From NCBI GenBank assembly GCA_947466075.1, contig CANIBP010000002.1, positions 233,580-297,579 on the forward strand: a DNA stretch of 64,000 nucleotides. The letters run 5' to 3'. This DNA is from Verrucomicrobiaceae bacterium (GTDB taxonomy: Bacteria; Verrucomicrobiota; Verrucomicrobiia; Verrucomicrobiales; Verrucomicrobiaceae). This document shows, piece after piece, positions 35,822 through 44,413 of the stretch. Position numbers and translations under genes: made by a program. The notes beneath the pieces were generated by a model. That model was not told the origin of the DNA, made no database searches, and saw only the letters and a program-made list of their open reading frames with translations. The first letter of the stretch is position 1. The number at the start of each line of letters is the position of its first letter.

Positions 35822-38116
35822 ATGAAGATCGCCACACTTGTTATCATCATCAGCATCTTTGGGATTGCGCTGCAATCCGCCGAAATCATCAACGCCGACC
35901 TGCTCATTGTCGGCGGCAATGAATCCGGCTGTGCTGCTGCGGTTCAAGCTGCGCGGCTTGGCGTGAAGCACATCGTGCTCGTCAACGACATCGACTGGCT
36001 TGGTGGTCAGTTCAGCGCGGAAGGCGTCGGTTGTCCCGATGAATGGACCACCGTGAATGGCCGCCGTGTGAATTTTCCGCGCAGTGGCATCTACAGCGAG
36101 GTGATCGACCGCATTCGTGCGCACAACTCGCAGACCTACGGCCTTCCCACGCCTGGCAACGCCTACTGCGGCACCGAAACCATCGAACCAGCGGCGGCGG
36201 CGAAGATCTTCGAGGAACTCGTGAAGCCTTACGTCGATGCCGGTGTGCTGCGCATCGAACGCGGCTGGCAGGCCGCCGAAGTCCGGGTCGAAGAGAACCG
36301 CGTGGCCGAAGTCAGCTTCGTTCGTAGTTCAAACTTTAGCCCGTCGGCATCGCCGTTGACCGTGCGTGCGAAGCTCACGCTCGATTCCTCCGACTGGGGC
36401 GATGTGATCCGGCTCAGCGGAGCCAAATACGGTGCCGGTGCCGATTTGAAATCCCGCTTTGGTGAAGCGAGCGCTCCTACGACCTACGACGACGCTGATC
36501 AGCAGGAGATGAACCCGCTGTCCTGGTGCTTGGTGCTGCGTGAGGCTGGCAAGGATAGCACCATTCCGAAGCCGGCGATCTACGATCCGCGCTCCTTTGC
36601 GCAGCTCGACAAAACACCGCCGTGGGTGGACAGCGACATGAGCGCCGGCATTTACAGCCAGTCCGGCTGGAGCGTTTACACGCATCGACGTCTGGTGGAT
36701 CGCTGGCACAACGATCTGGCCGCCGGCACTGAAGCGACATTCCTGAACTGGCCGGTGCAGGATTATCCGCTTTGCCAGTTGCCGCAGCGTGTCGTGGATG
36801 CGCTCGAAAAAACCGCGCCGGGCTCCTCGAAGAAAAATCTCGTCCATCTCACGCCCGCACAGCGGCAGATCATCTTCGACGACGCGAAGCAGCATGCGCT
36901 GAGCATGCTGTATCACCTGCAAACCGCCGTGCATGATCGTGTGGGCGACTTCCCGCAGACGTTCCGCTACATGAAGCTCACTACCGAGTTCGGCACGCCT
37001 GATCTGCTGCCGCCGAAGCCGTATGTGCGGGAAGGCTTGCGCCTCGAAGCGCTCTACATGCTGCGCGAGCAGGACATTCGTGCCGAAACCCGCGAACCGA
37101 AGTGGGCGAAGGTCATGGTGCCAGATGCGGTGTTCGGTTTTCAGTTCAACATCGATTTCCACCCCACACGGCGTCGTTTCATCGGCGAAGATCGCAACGG
37201 CCCTTGGCTCTATGTGCAGACGCCTGCACGTGGTTGGCACACCGACACTGATCGCGCGATGTTTCCACTGCGCGGATTCGTTCCCGTGCAGATGAACGGT
37301 CTGCTTGGCTGCTCGAAGAACATCGGTGTCAGCAGCGTGGTGCAGAGCGCGCTGCGTCTGCATGGCCAGATGATGCACGTTGGGCAGGCGAGTGCCACCC
37401 TCGCATGGATCTGCCTGCGCGACGGCCTGCAACCACGAGCCGCAGCAGCTTCGCAGAAACACTGGCGCGAGATTCAACTCCGCCTCGTGCGCGGCAGCGG
37501 TGGTCCTGGCATCTTAATCTGGCCCTGGCAGGACATGCCCGCCGACGCGCTGCACTTTGAAGCCGCGAACATGCTCGCGGTGCGCGGCATCTGGCAGGCG
37601 GATGCGGACAGTGTCTCGTTTGGCGCGGATCAGATCATGACGCGCCGCGAACTCGCCCGCGTGCTCGCTCGTCTCATGCGTTCGCAGCCCAACACACCCC
37701 AATGGTCCATGATCGCAGCTCCGCGCTTCACGGATGTCGTTCAAGACGATGCAGATCGTGCTGCCATCGAATCGCTCTGCTCCTGGGGCATCGAGACCAA
37801 GGACAAAACCTTCAACCCCGACAACAAAGCCGACTGGAGCACGCTCTATCGTTGGTCGCTTGCCTTAAAGCTGCCTGCTAATCGCGGCCTTCTTGCCAAA
37901 GAGGTGGCGCAACGCCCGCTCACGCGTGCGGATGCGGTGATTCAGCTCTGGAACATGCTGCGCAAGCATGGCGAGTGGCTGAACGAAGATGACTCCTGGG
38001 TGCAGCCCGACAACGATCACGACGAGGACGAGCGCAAGGATCTCGATGACCCGCTGCCCTTCGACAGCAATAACAACAACGTGCCGGATCGCCTCGAATA
38101 CCTCCTTGAGCATTGA
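35822..38116 (+). CDS. Exported FAD-dependent oxidoreductase with SLH-like C-terminus
   Basis: 764 residues from the ATG at 35822, which opens a signal peptide (ATLVIIISIFGIALQSAEI). The FAD-binding start is ADLLIVGGNESGCAAAVQAA (GGNESG at 31-36), then GGQFSAEGVGCPDEW, as in the FAD_oxidored family often found beside polysaccharide-degrading genes. The last 160 residues differ: ARLMRSQ ... FTDVVQDDADRAAIESLCSW ... FNPDNKADWSTLYRW resembles S-layer homology repeats, and the end is an Asp/Asn-rich, possibly calcium-binding tail (DNDHDEDERKDLDD, DSNNNNVPDRLE). It may be a surface-held oxidase. Substrate unknown. Confidence 0.85.
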   Translation: MKIATLVIIISIFGIALQSAEIINADLLIVGGNESGCAAAVQAARLGVKHIVLVNDIDWLGGQFSAEGVGCPDEWTTVNGRRVNFPRSGIYSEVIDRIRAHNSQTYGLPTPGNAYCGTETIEPAAAAKIFEELVKPYVDAGVLRIERGWQAAEVRVEENRVAEVSFVRSSNFSPSASPLTVRAKLTLDSSDWGDVIRLSGAKYGAGADLKSRFGEASAPTTYDDADQQEMNPLSWCLVLREAGKDSTIPKPAIYDPRSFAQLDKTPPWVDSDMSAGIYSQSGWSVYTHRRLVDRWHNDLAAGTEATFLNWPVQDYPLCQLPQRVVDALEKTAPGSSKKNLVHLTPAQRQIIFDDAKQHALSMLYHLQTAVHDRVGDFPQTFRYMKLTTEFGTPDLLPPKPYVREGLRLEALYMLREQDIRAETREPKWAKVMVPDAVFGFQFNIDFHPTRRRFIGEDRNGPWLYVQTPARGWHTDTDRAMFPLRGFVPVQMNGLLGCSKNIGVSSVVQSALRLHGQMMHVGQASATLAWICLRDGLQPRAAAASQKHWREIQLRLVRGSGGPGILIWPWQDMPADALHFEAANMLAVRGIWQADADSVSFGADQIMTRRELARVLARLMRSQPNTPQWSMIAAPRFTDVVQDDADRAAIESLCSWGIETKDKTFNPDNKADWSTLYRWSLALKLPANRGLLAKEVAQRPLTRADAVIQLWNMLRKHGEWLNEDDSWVQPDNDHDEDERKDLDDPLPFDSNNNNVPDRLEYLLEH

Positions 38117-38121
38117 GGTGC

Positions 38122-39138
38122 TTAGCTCACCGGCGTGAGCAGCACTTTATGCACATCGAGAACGGCGCTCTTGGCTTTGGTCAACGGATCAATGACGAGG
38201 CGCTGTTTACCCGCCTCTTTGATCTCGACTTCACCAACTGGTGCTTCAGACCATTTCTGGAAGCCGCCGGTGTCCTTCACGGTGAACTTCAATTCCTGCG
38301 CACCAAGCTTCACGGCTACTTCGCTGCCTTCATTGCCCGTGCCGCAGCCGTGAACGACGGTCACCTTGTAGCGACCGGGTTTAACGGCTTCAAACTCCCA
38401 TTCAGCGATGTCGTCCTCGCTTGTCCAAAAGCCGAGGCAGTTTTTTTCAGCCTTCGGCTCGTAGCGCATGTTTTCCGACCAGGTCGTGGCGCTGCCAGCT
38501 TCGAGCACGATATTGCCATCGGCAGCTTGCACCGGCAGCGGCCCTTCAGGCGCTGGAACGAAGGCCACTTCATGAATTTCGAAGCCGGGTTCGTTTCCGG
38601 TTGCCGCGGCATAGAGTGAGAAGGGATACTGGCCGTTCTTATCGACATACACGGTGCCATAGACGGCCCGCTTGGGCTGGCTGGAGGCCATCAGTGTCTT
38701 TTTCAGCGGCTGCTGGGCAAAACGAAACTGCGTACCAAGGGTGGCGTTTCGGAGCGTGTAGGTCACCCGCACTTCATAGCGGCCCCACCGTTTCGCATTG
38801 AAGGCTGTGCAGTCATATTGATCCCAGTGCTGCTGATTCGTGTGTTTGATGTCTTTGGGTTCAATGATGATCACGCCGCGAGTTGGTTCATCGATACGAT
38901 GCGCAGGTTCGTCGCTGCCAAAGCCATTGAGATCAACGGGCATGGCTGCGAACACGGGCTCCGCTGGTTTAACTGCTGCTTGTGGCGGAGTCGGAGCCGC
39001 AGGCTTTTCTGCCACGGGTGCAGGCGGTGCCGCTGGTGCAGGCTTCGCTGCAGCGGGCTGCTCCGTTTTGCCACAGGCGTTCAGGAGAAAAATGAGCGCA
39101 AGAGCGCCGGCGGCGTGGATGATGGCTTGGCGTTTCAT
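38122..39138 (-). CDS. Lipoprotein with carbohydrate-binding-like beta domains
   Basis: 338 residues from the ATG at 39138; lipobox LLNAC. An Ala/Pro-rich linker (residues 25-60) is followed by beta-sandwich-like segments: RWGRYEVRVTYTLRNATLGT and, later, DIAEWEFEAVKPGRYKVTVV ... GSEVAVKLGAQELKFTV ... AGKQRLVIDPLTKAKSAV, which recalls DUF5077/CBM6-type domains attached to sulfatases and glycosidases. It is convergent with the FAD oxidoreductase, with five bases between stops. Confidence 0.75.
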   Translation of the reverse strand: MKRQAIIHAAGALALIFLLNACGKTEQPAAAKPAPAAPPAPVAEKPAAPTPPQAAVKPAEPVFAAMPVDLNGFGSDEPAHRIDEPTRGVIIIEPKDIKHTNQQHWDQYDCTAFNAKRWGRYEVRVTYTLRNATLGTQFRFAQQPLKKTLMASSQPKRAVYGTVYVDKNGQYPFSLYAAATGNEPGFEIHEVAFVPAPEGPLPVQAADGNIVLEAGSATTWSENMRYEPKAEKNCLGFWTSEDDIAEWEFEAVKPGRYKVTVVHGCGTGNEGSEVAVKLGAQELKFTVKDTGGFQKWSEAPVGEVEIKEAGKQRLVIDPLTKAKSAVLDVHKVLLTPVS

Positions 39139-39188
39139 GGTGGTCAGGGCCGCCATGATGCAGTCACTGGGCATGTCCGGCAACAGAA

Positions 39189-39216
39189 ACGCACGGAGAC
39201 TTTCGCCCCCGTGCGT
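39189..39216 (-). terminator. Hairpin upstream of the lipoprotein gene
   Basis: ACGCACGG-(12)-CCGTGCGT is a perfect 8-bp inverted repeat. On the minus strand it is followed by TTCTGTTG, a weak T-run. It lies in the 227-base gap between two divergent genes, where no terminator is expected, and just downstream of a short frame ending in an outer-membrane-like C-terminus (39249). Confidence 0.4.
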
Positions 39217-39248
39217 CTCGACTCCTCGACACCAATAACCCGAAAAAA

Positions 39249-39300
39249 TTAGAAGCGGATGCTCATGTCCATGGTGAGACCACCCAACACAAGTGTTTGA
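39249..39300 (-). pseudogene. Possible 3' remnant of an outer-membrane protein gene
   Basis: The minus-strand frame ends TLVLGGLTMDMSIRF-stop (TAA at 39251-39249). Alternating hydrophobics with a terminal Phe are the usual end of beta-barrel outer-membrane proteins. A terminator-like hairpin follows 32 bases downstream. Upstream, the frame runs antisense into the P450 gene and loses this character, so only about 17 codons look genuine. Confidence 0.25.
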
Positions 39301-39365
39301 ATGTCGCCGCAATGCATCAAACTTGCTGCCACCTCAGCCCTGCCCGCACTCATTATCATTGCCCC

Positions 39366-40508
39366 ATGTCCGCCTTTTCTGATCCCTTCCAAAAAGTCCG
39401 CCAGGAATCTGGCGTGCTGCAGTGCCCGTTTCATGGTGAAAACATCACCATGATCCTGCGTCATGAAGATGTGCGCAAAGCGGCGAAGGATTGGCAGACC
39501 TTTAGTTCGGATGCGCCCTTCCGCGTGCCGATTCCGTCTGAAGAAGATGTGCGCAGCATGCGCCAGCTTCCCATCGAGACGAATCCGCCTGAGCACACCG
39601 ATTACCGCGAGATCGTGGAGCCCTTTTTCCAGCGTGCCAAAGATCCCGCCATGATCGCGCAGGTCGAGGCGCTGCTTGAAGGCATGCTCACGCAGGCGCT
39701 TGAGCGTGACTCCATTGAGATCGTGAACGAGTTCGCGCTGCCGGCGCAATCACGTGCGCTGACGTATCTGCTCAACACCGCCGAATCCGAGGCGGATACA
39801 TGGATCGGCTGGGGCATCCACGTCTTCAAAGTCACAGGCGGTGAGTTCAAATCAGGCACGGTTTTGGAAGACTACCTGCACGCCAAGTTCGACCAAGCTG
39901 AAGCAAATCCAGATGCGGATTTCTTCAGCGCCCTAACCCAAGCGACTTTCCGTGACCGCAAACTCACGCGGGAGGAATGCATGGGCTTCGCCAATCTAGC
40001 CTTTGCAGGCGGTCGCGATACGATCATCCACACCATTTCCTGTGCTCTCGGTTATCTTGCCGAGCATCCCGAGGCACTGGAATACCTCCGCGCTGATCCA
40101 AAACGCATCACTCTGGCCAGCGAGGAGTTTTTCCGTGTCTTCATGCCACTCACGCACATCGGTCGCGTCTGTCCTGCCGATACCCATGTCAACGGTGTCA
40201 CCGTCAAAGCTGGCGAGCGCATCTCTCTCGCTTGGGCATCCGCCAACTTCGACGAAACCGCCTTCTCCGAGCCACAAGAGGTCCGTCTCGATCGCAAACC
40301 CAATCCACACATCTCCTTTGGCTTCGGCACCCATCTCTGCCTCGGCGCGCCTCATGCGCGTCTGATCCTGCGCACACTTCTGAAGCTCTGTTGTGAGCGT
40401 GTGAAGAGCATCATCATTCTAAAAGCAGAAGAACGTGTCGAGCATGAGGCCAAATTTGATCGCACGCTTGGTTACGATGCCCTGACGGTAAAGCTGACGC
40501 CACTTTGA
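39366..40508 (+). CDS. Cytochrome P450
   Basis: 380 residues from the ATG at 39366. All three landmarks are present: the I-helix oxygen-activation motif FAGGRDTIIH (214-219), ExxR (Glu254 to Arg257), and the haem loop FGFGTHLCLGAPHARL with Cys325 as the iron ligand. PPEHTDYREIVEPFF is the usual bacterial class I C-helix region. It needs an electron donor; no ferredoxin or reductase gene is adjacent. Substrate cannot be deduced. A sulfatase follows 69 bases later. Confidence 0.95.
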   Translation: MSAFSDPFQKVRQESGVLQCPFHGENITMILRHEDVRKAAKDWQTFSSDAPFRVPIPSEEDVRSMRQLPIETNPPEHTDYREIVEPFFQRAKDPAMIAQVEALLEGMLTQALERDSIEIVNEFALPAQSRALTYLLNTAESEADTWIGWGIHVFKVTGGEFKSGTVLEDYLHAKFDQAEANPDADFFSALTQATFRDRKLTREECMGFANLAFAGGRDTIIHTISCALGYLAEHPEALEYLRADPKRITLASEEFFRVFMPLTHIGRVCPADTHVNGVTVKAGERISLAWASANFDETAFSEPQEVRLDRKPNPHISFGFGTHLCLGAPHARLILRTLLKLCCERVKSIIILKAEERVEHEAKFDRTLGYDALTVKLTPL

Positions 40509-40577
40509 AGCCGCTGCTGAATACGAAACTTCTTTTGATGAGATGTTTGGAGCGAGCGGTTCGTTACACGCATTGCC

Positions 40578-42023
40578 ATGAAGTTTTTCACCTCACTTTT
40601 TCTCTTCGCTGCCTGTTCATCGCTACTTGCAGCTGATAAACCCAACATCGTCTTCATCCTCGCCGATGATCTCGGTCAGATGGACATCCGGGCCTTCAAT
40701 CCGAAGACGTTTTATGAAACGCCGAACATCGACGGACTCGCGAAGCGTGGGATGAAGTTCACGCAGGGGTATGCGGCTTGCTGTGTGTGCTCGCCGACAC
40801 GTGGCAGCATCATGACGGGGAAATATCCGCCGCGTTTTGGCATCACGAATTTCATTCCCGGGGGGCGCACTGGCAAACTGCTGCCAGCGCCAAATGCAGG
40901 TCAGTTGGCACTGCAAGAAGTCACGATTGCCGAATCCTTGAGGGATGCCGGCTATGCGACCTTCATGTCTGGCAAGTGGCATTTGGGCAACGAAGGCTTC
41001 ATGCCAAAAGATCAAGGCTTCACTCACGATGCCAGCGCCGCAACTGGACCGAAATCAGATATCAAAAAAGATGCAGGTGACCCCAAGAAAACTGACCGCA
41101 TCTGTGACGACGCCATTGCATTCATTGAAGCGAACAAGGACAAGCCTTTCTACGCCTACCTGCCATTCAATGCACCCCACGTGCCCATTGGCGCCCGCGC
41201 TGACTTGGTGGCGAAATGGGAAGCGAAGGCCAAACAAGCTCCCGCTGATGCTTTTGGCGATGAGGGCAAGAACAAGGTGCGGCTGGTGCAAAACAACGCC
41301 GTCTATGCAGCGATGCTGGAGCAACTCGACACCGGCATTGGTCGCGTGCTCTCTGCTCTCGAGAAAAACGGACTCACCGAGAAAACGATCATCGTTTTCA
41401 TGTCCGACAACGGAGGCCTCTCCACCGCTGAAGGCTCGCCCACCTCGAATCTCCCTCTGCGCTCTGGCAAAGGCTGGCCGTATGAAGGCGGCGTGCGTGA
41501 GCCTCTCATCGTGGTGGCTCCAGGCGTGGCCAAGCCCGCAAGCACCTGCGATTCGCCAGTCATCAGCACGGATTTTTATCCCACGTTGCTTCAGCTCGCG
41601 GGTCAGCCTTTGAAGCCAGAGCAGCATCTCGATGGCGTGAGCTTTCTGCCGCTTCTCAAGGGCGAATCCGCATCGCGTGGCAAGCCGCTCTTCTGGCACT
41701 ACCCGCATTATGCCAATCAAGGTGGATCACCCAACAGCGTCATTCGTGATGGCGATTGGAAGCTCATCGAGTGGCATGAAGATGGCGCGCTCGAGCTTTA
41801 CAACATCGCTCAAGACCTCAGCGAGAAAACCAACCTCGCTATCGAGCAGCCTGACAAGGTGAAGGAACTGCACGCCAAGCTCATTGCCTGGCGCAAAGAA
41901 GTCGGCGCCCTGATGCCAACGCCGAATCCCAATTTTGATCCCAATGCAAAAGCGCCGACCGAGTCGCCTAAAAAGGCTAAGAAGAAGGAACCCAAAAAGA
42001 GCCAGGCTGGAAACGCAAACTAG
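40578..42023 (+). CDS. Exported type I sulfatase
   Basis: 481 residues with signal peptide FFTSLFLFAACSSLLAAD. Metal ligands in IVFILADDLGQMD; formylglycine motif CSPTR (Cys71); SGKWHLGNEGF; HVPIG near the second His; FMSDNGGLSTAEGSPTSNLP. Sequence features (RSGKGWPYEGGVREPLIV) are like those of polysaccharide sulfatases. The C-terminus is lysine-rich (KKAKKKEPKKSQAG). It opens the long co-directional run that continues to 62 kb. Confidence 0.95.
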   Translation: MKFFTSLFLFAACSSLLAADKPNIVFILADDLGQMDIRAFNPKTFYETPNIDGLAKRGMKFTQGYAACCVCSPTRGSIMTGKYPPRFGITNFIPGGRTGKLLPAPNAGQLALQEVTIAESLRDAGYATFMSGKWHLGNEGFMPKDQGFTHDASAATGPKSDIKKDAGDPKKTDRICDDAIAFIEANKDKPFYAYLPFNAPHVPIGARADLVAKWEAKAKQAPADAFGDEGKNKVRLVQNNAVYAAMLEQLDTGIGRVLSALEKNGLTEKTIIVFMSDNGGLSTAEGSPTSNLPLRSGKGWPYEGGVREPLIVVAPGVAKPASTCDSPVISTDFYPTLLQLAGQPLKPEQHLDGVSFLPLLKGESASRGKPLFWHYPHYANQGGSPNSVIRDGDWKLIEWHEDGALELYNIAQDLSEKTNLAIEQPDKVKELHAKLIAWRKEVGALMPTPNPNFDPNAKAPTESPKKAKKKEPKKSQAGNAN

Positions 42024-42086
42024 TTTGGCCAAAGGTTGATGCAGGCTGCGCGACAAATCCGTTCGTGAGGTGTTCATTCGCCGATC

Positions 42087-43076
42087 ATGAAGCGCATCGC
42101 TAAAATTCTATTCTTCAGCACGATCGGGATTCTCACGTTTCTCGTTCTCACCAGGCCCTTTCGCTCGAGCGCAGAGAGCGTCATCGATACCTCCAGCAAG
42201 CTACTCGCTGGTGATTTCACACGCAGTGTTACCGTGGGGGATCTCAAGCGCCGCTATCGCGTGCATGTGCCTGCGAAATACGATGCCACCAAGCCCACAC
42301 CGGTGATCATCGTGTTTCATGGCGGCGGCGGCAATCCCGAGAGCATGGTGCGTCTCACGGGCATGAACGCGAAATCGGAACAGGCTGGTTTCATCGTCGT
42401 CTATCCCTTTGGCACCGGCCGACTGGAGGATCACATGCTCACCTTCAATGGTGGCGAGTGCTGCGGTTATGCCATGCAAAACAAAATCGACGACGTGGCC
42501 TTCACACGTGCACTACTGGACGATCTCGCGGCAGCGACAAACCTGGACACGAACCGCGTCTTCGCCACCGGCCTCTCGAATGGTGGCATCATGTCACACT
42601 ACGTCGCTTCGGAGTTGTCTGATCACATCGCCGCCATTGCCCCCGTCGGCGGCCCATTGATGATGGAGGCCTGTCATCCACAGCGAGCCGTTTCCGTGAT
42701 GCATTTTCACGGCACGGGGGATGAATTCGCGCCCTTCAAGGGCGGCTTTGGCAAAGGTGCCTTGGGTCGTGCAGGCATTACAGAGTTCCGCTCCGTCGAG
42801 CATACCATCCAAAGCTGGGTGAAAGCGAACGGCTGCAAGCCAGAGGCCGAAGTCGTCGCGCTGCCCGACAAGGCCGACGACGGCATGAAATGCACCCGCA
42901 AGACCTGGAGCGGCGGCAAGGACGGCAGCGAAGTCGTGCTCATCGAAATCGAAAACGGCGGCCACACCTGGCCCGGCAACGAACCCACCGTCGCCATGCT
43001 CGGCAAATCGACCAAGGACATCTCGGCGAATGATTTGATGTGGGAGTTTTTTCAAAGGCATCCGCTGAAACCTTGA
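42087..43076 (+). CDS. PHB depolymerase / LpqC-type exported esterase
   Basis: 329 residues. An N-terminal membrane or signal segment (ILFFSTIGILTFLVLT) precedes an esterase domain: VIIVFHGGGGNPESM (oxyanion loop), FNGGECCGYAM, FATGLSNGGIMSHYV (Ser164), FHGTGDEFAPF (acid) and GGHTWPG (His). The family covers PHB depolymerases and feruloyl esterases of carbohydrate family CE1. In this context an esterase acting on polysaccharide side groups is likelier than PHB breakdown. The sigma-factor gene starts six bases after its stop. Confidence 0.88.
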   Translation: MKRIAKILFFSTIGILTFLVLTRPFRSSAESVIDTSSKLLAGDFTRSVTVGDLKRRYRVHVPAKYDATKPTPVIIVFHGGGGNPESMVRLTGMNAKSEQAGFIVVYPFGTGRLEDHMLTFNGGECCGYAMQNKIDDVAFTRALLDDLAAATNLDTNRVFATGLSNGGIMSHYVASELSDHIAAIAPVGGPLMMEACHPQRAVSVMHFHGTGDEFAPFKGGFGKGALGRAGITEFRSVEHTIQSWVKANGCKPEAEVVALPDKADDGMKCTRKTWSGGKDGSEVVLIEIENGGHTWPGNEPTVAMLGKSTKDISANDLMWEFFQRHPLKP

Positions 43077-43082
43077 AGCACA

Positions 43083-43673
43083 ATGCCACCCACAATCTCC
43101 GATGACATTCACGCCTGGGTGGCGAATCGTGATGAGGCGGCGGCGCGGAGGGTGATGGAGGCGTTGCATCCGCGTGTGGCGGGGATCATTCGGCGGCATT
43201 GGGCGAGGGTGGAGGAGTGGGAGGATTTGGAGCAGGAGGTGTTTATGCGGGTGTTTGAGGCATTGCCAAAGTGGAGACCTGATGGCGCGCCGCTGGAGCA
43301 TTGGGTGTCGCGGATCACGATGAATGTGTGTCATCAGCGCTGGCGCACGATGTCGCGCAGGCCGGAGTGGCGGTGGTCGGACTTGAGCGAGGGCGAGCAG
43401 CAGGCGTTTCTGAATGCACAGCGCGATGATGAGCCGCTGGAGAGCATCGAGACGCGGGAGGCGCGGTCTTTGATGCACAAGCTGCTCGACACGCTCAGCG
43501 CGGATGACCGCATGATTTTGTCGCTGCTGCATCTGGAGGAGAAGTCGCTGGAGGAGATCGCGCAGGTCATGGGGATCAGCCGCATCGTGGTGAAGGTGCG
43601 GGCGTTTCGAGCGCGGAAGAAGATGCACGCGGCACTTCAAAGGCTGGAGGGTGAAGAAAAATCTTCGTCCTGA
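43083..43673 (+). CDS. ECF-type RNA polymerase sigma-70 factor
   Basis: 196 residues. Region 2: WARVEEWEDLEQEVFMRVFE, LEHWVSRITMNVCHQRWR. Region 4: LSADDRMILSLLHLEEKSLE with the HTH EIAQVMGISRIVVKVRAFRA. It is followed by a small membrane protein and an LTxxQ periplasmic protein, a trio resembling CnrH-CnrY-CnrX or other sigma / anti-sigma / sensor sets. It is placed directly in front of the hydrolase and sulfatase genes and so is a candidate regulator of them. Confidence 0.9.
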   Translation: MPPTISDDIHAWVANRDEAAARRVMEALHPRVAGIIRRHWARVEEWEDLEQEVFMRVFEALPKWRPDGAPLEHWVSRITMNVCHQRWRTMSRRPEWRWSDLSEGEQQAFLNAQRDDEPLESIETREARSLMHKLLDTLSADDRMILSLLHLEEKSLEEIAQVMGISRIVVKVRAFRARKKMHAALQRLEGEEKSSS

Positions 43674-43706
43674 TGTAACCGGTGCCCATCTGCGGGATGT
43701 GAGTCT

Positions 43707-44018
43707 GTGAAAACCGAACTCGCACTCGCCATGAACGATCCTGACAAGCTCCTGCAACGACTCGCTGCCGCCACGCGGCGTGAGGGTGATCCAGCCGCCG
43801 ATGAACTGCCACTCGGCCTCGCCACGCGGGTGCTGGCCAAGCTGCGCGCTGGCCGTGCGCCGACGCTTTGGGAGACGTTCGCGCTCGGGGCGCTGCCGGT
43901 GGCGGCGGTGATCACGATTGTATGCGTCATGCTTGGTTCGCCTGAAGCACGGTCGCCGGACGACGCGGATGCGATCGCTCAAGTCATGCTCGAAACCCAA
44001 CTCATCACCTCCCGCTGA
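43707..44018 (+). CDS. Small membrane protein, probable anti-sigma factor
   Basis: 103 residues from a GTG at 43707, or 95 from the ATG at 43731. The cytoplasmic part (DPDKLLQRLAAATRREGD, LPLGLATRVLAKLRAG) is helical; one membrane segment is TFALGALPVAAVITIVCVML, with a short outer tail. The order after a sigma gene and before a periplasmic sensor supports an anti-sigma role. No zinc motif is present. Confidence 0.7.
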   Translation: MKTELALAMNDPDKLLQRLAAATRREGDPAADELPLGLATRVLAKLRAGRAPTLWETFALGALPVAAVITIVCVMLGSPEARSPDDADAIAQVMLETQLITSR

Positions 44019-44020
44019 TC

Positions 44021-44413
44021 ATGAATGCCAAACCTGTTCTCAAAGTCGTCTCATGCCTCGTCGCCTTGTTCGTAATGGGCAGCGTGTGTGGTTACGCGGT
44101 CTCAGGTCGCGTCACTCGTAGCCGTCCCGCTTGGACACAAAACCAGCAATGGGCCGAGCGCTGGCTGGAGCAGCGCATGGCGCAGGATTTTGCCCGTATC
44201 GAGGCTACACCGGAGCAGAAAGCAAAACTCAAGCCGAGCTACGACCGCCTCCTCTCCGACTTCAACGCCATCCAGCAGGAGTCCGCGCAAAAAGTCACGG
44301 ATGCCTTCAAGCGTCACGGCCTCGACATGTGGAAGCAGCTCACGCCCGAGCAGCGCGAAATCATCCGCCAGACCAATCAAGAACGCCTCAACCGCAAAGC
44401 CGCCCAGCCATGA
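44021..44413 (+). CDS. LTxxQ-like periplasmic protein (Spy/CpxP/CnrX-type)
   Basis: 130 residues. An N-terminal membrane or signal helix (VVSCLVALFVMGSVCGYAV) precedes an all-helical domain with ATPEQKAKLKPSYDRLLSDF and the repeat-type LTPEQREIIRQ, as in the LTxxQ family (Spy, CpxP, CnrX, ZraP). These bind unfolded proteins or metals in the periplasm and feed back on envelope stress sigma factors. It follows the anti-sigma-like gene by two bases and overlaps the next gene by four bases (ATGA). Confidence 0.72.
   Translation: MNAKPVLKVVSCLVALFVMGSVCGYAVSGRVTRSRPAWTQNQQWAERWLEQRMAQDFARIEATPEQKAKLKPSYDRLLSDFNAIQQESAQKVTDAFKRHGLDMWKQLTPEQREIIRQTNQERLNRKAAQP

Noticed and set aside
36329..37477. 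Minus-strand frame of 382 codons opposite the FAD oxidoreductase
   Set aside because: Shadow of the real gene on the plus strand; no recognisable domain.
42594..44000. Minus-strand frame of 468 codons opposite the esterase and sigma factor genes
   Set aside because: Spans two well-supported plus-strand genes and has Arg/His/Pro-rich composition without motifs.
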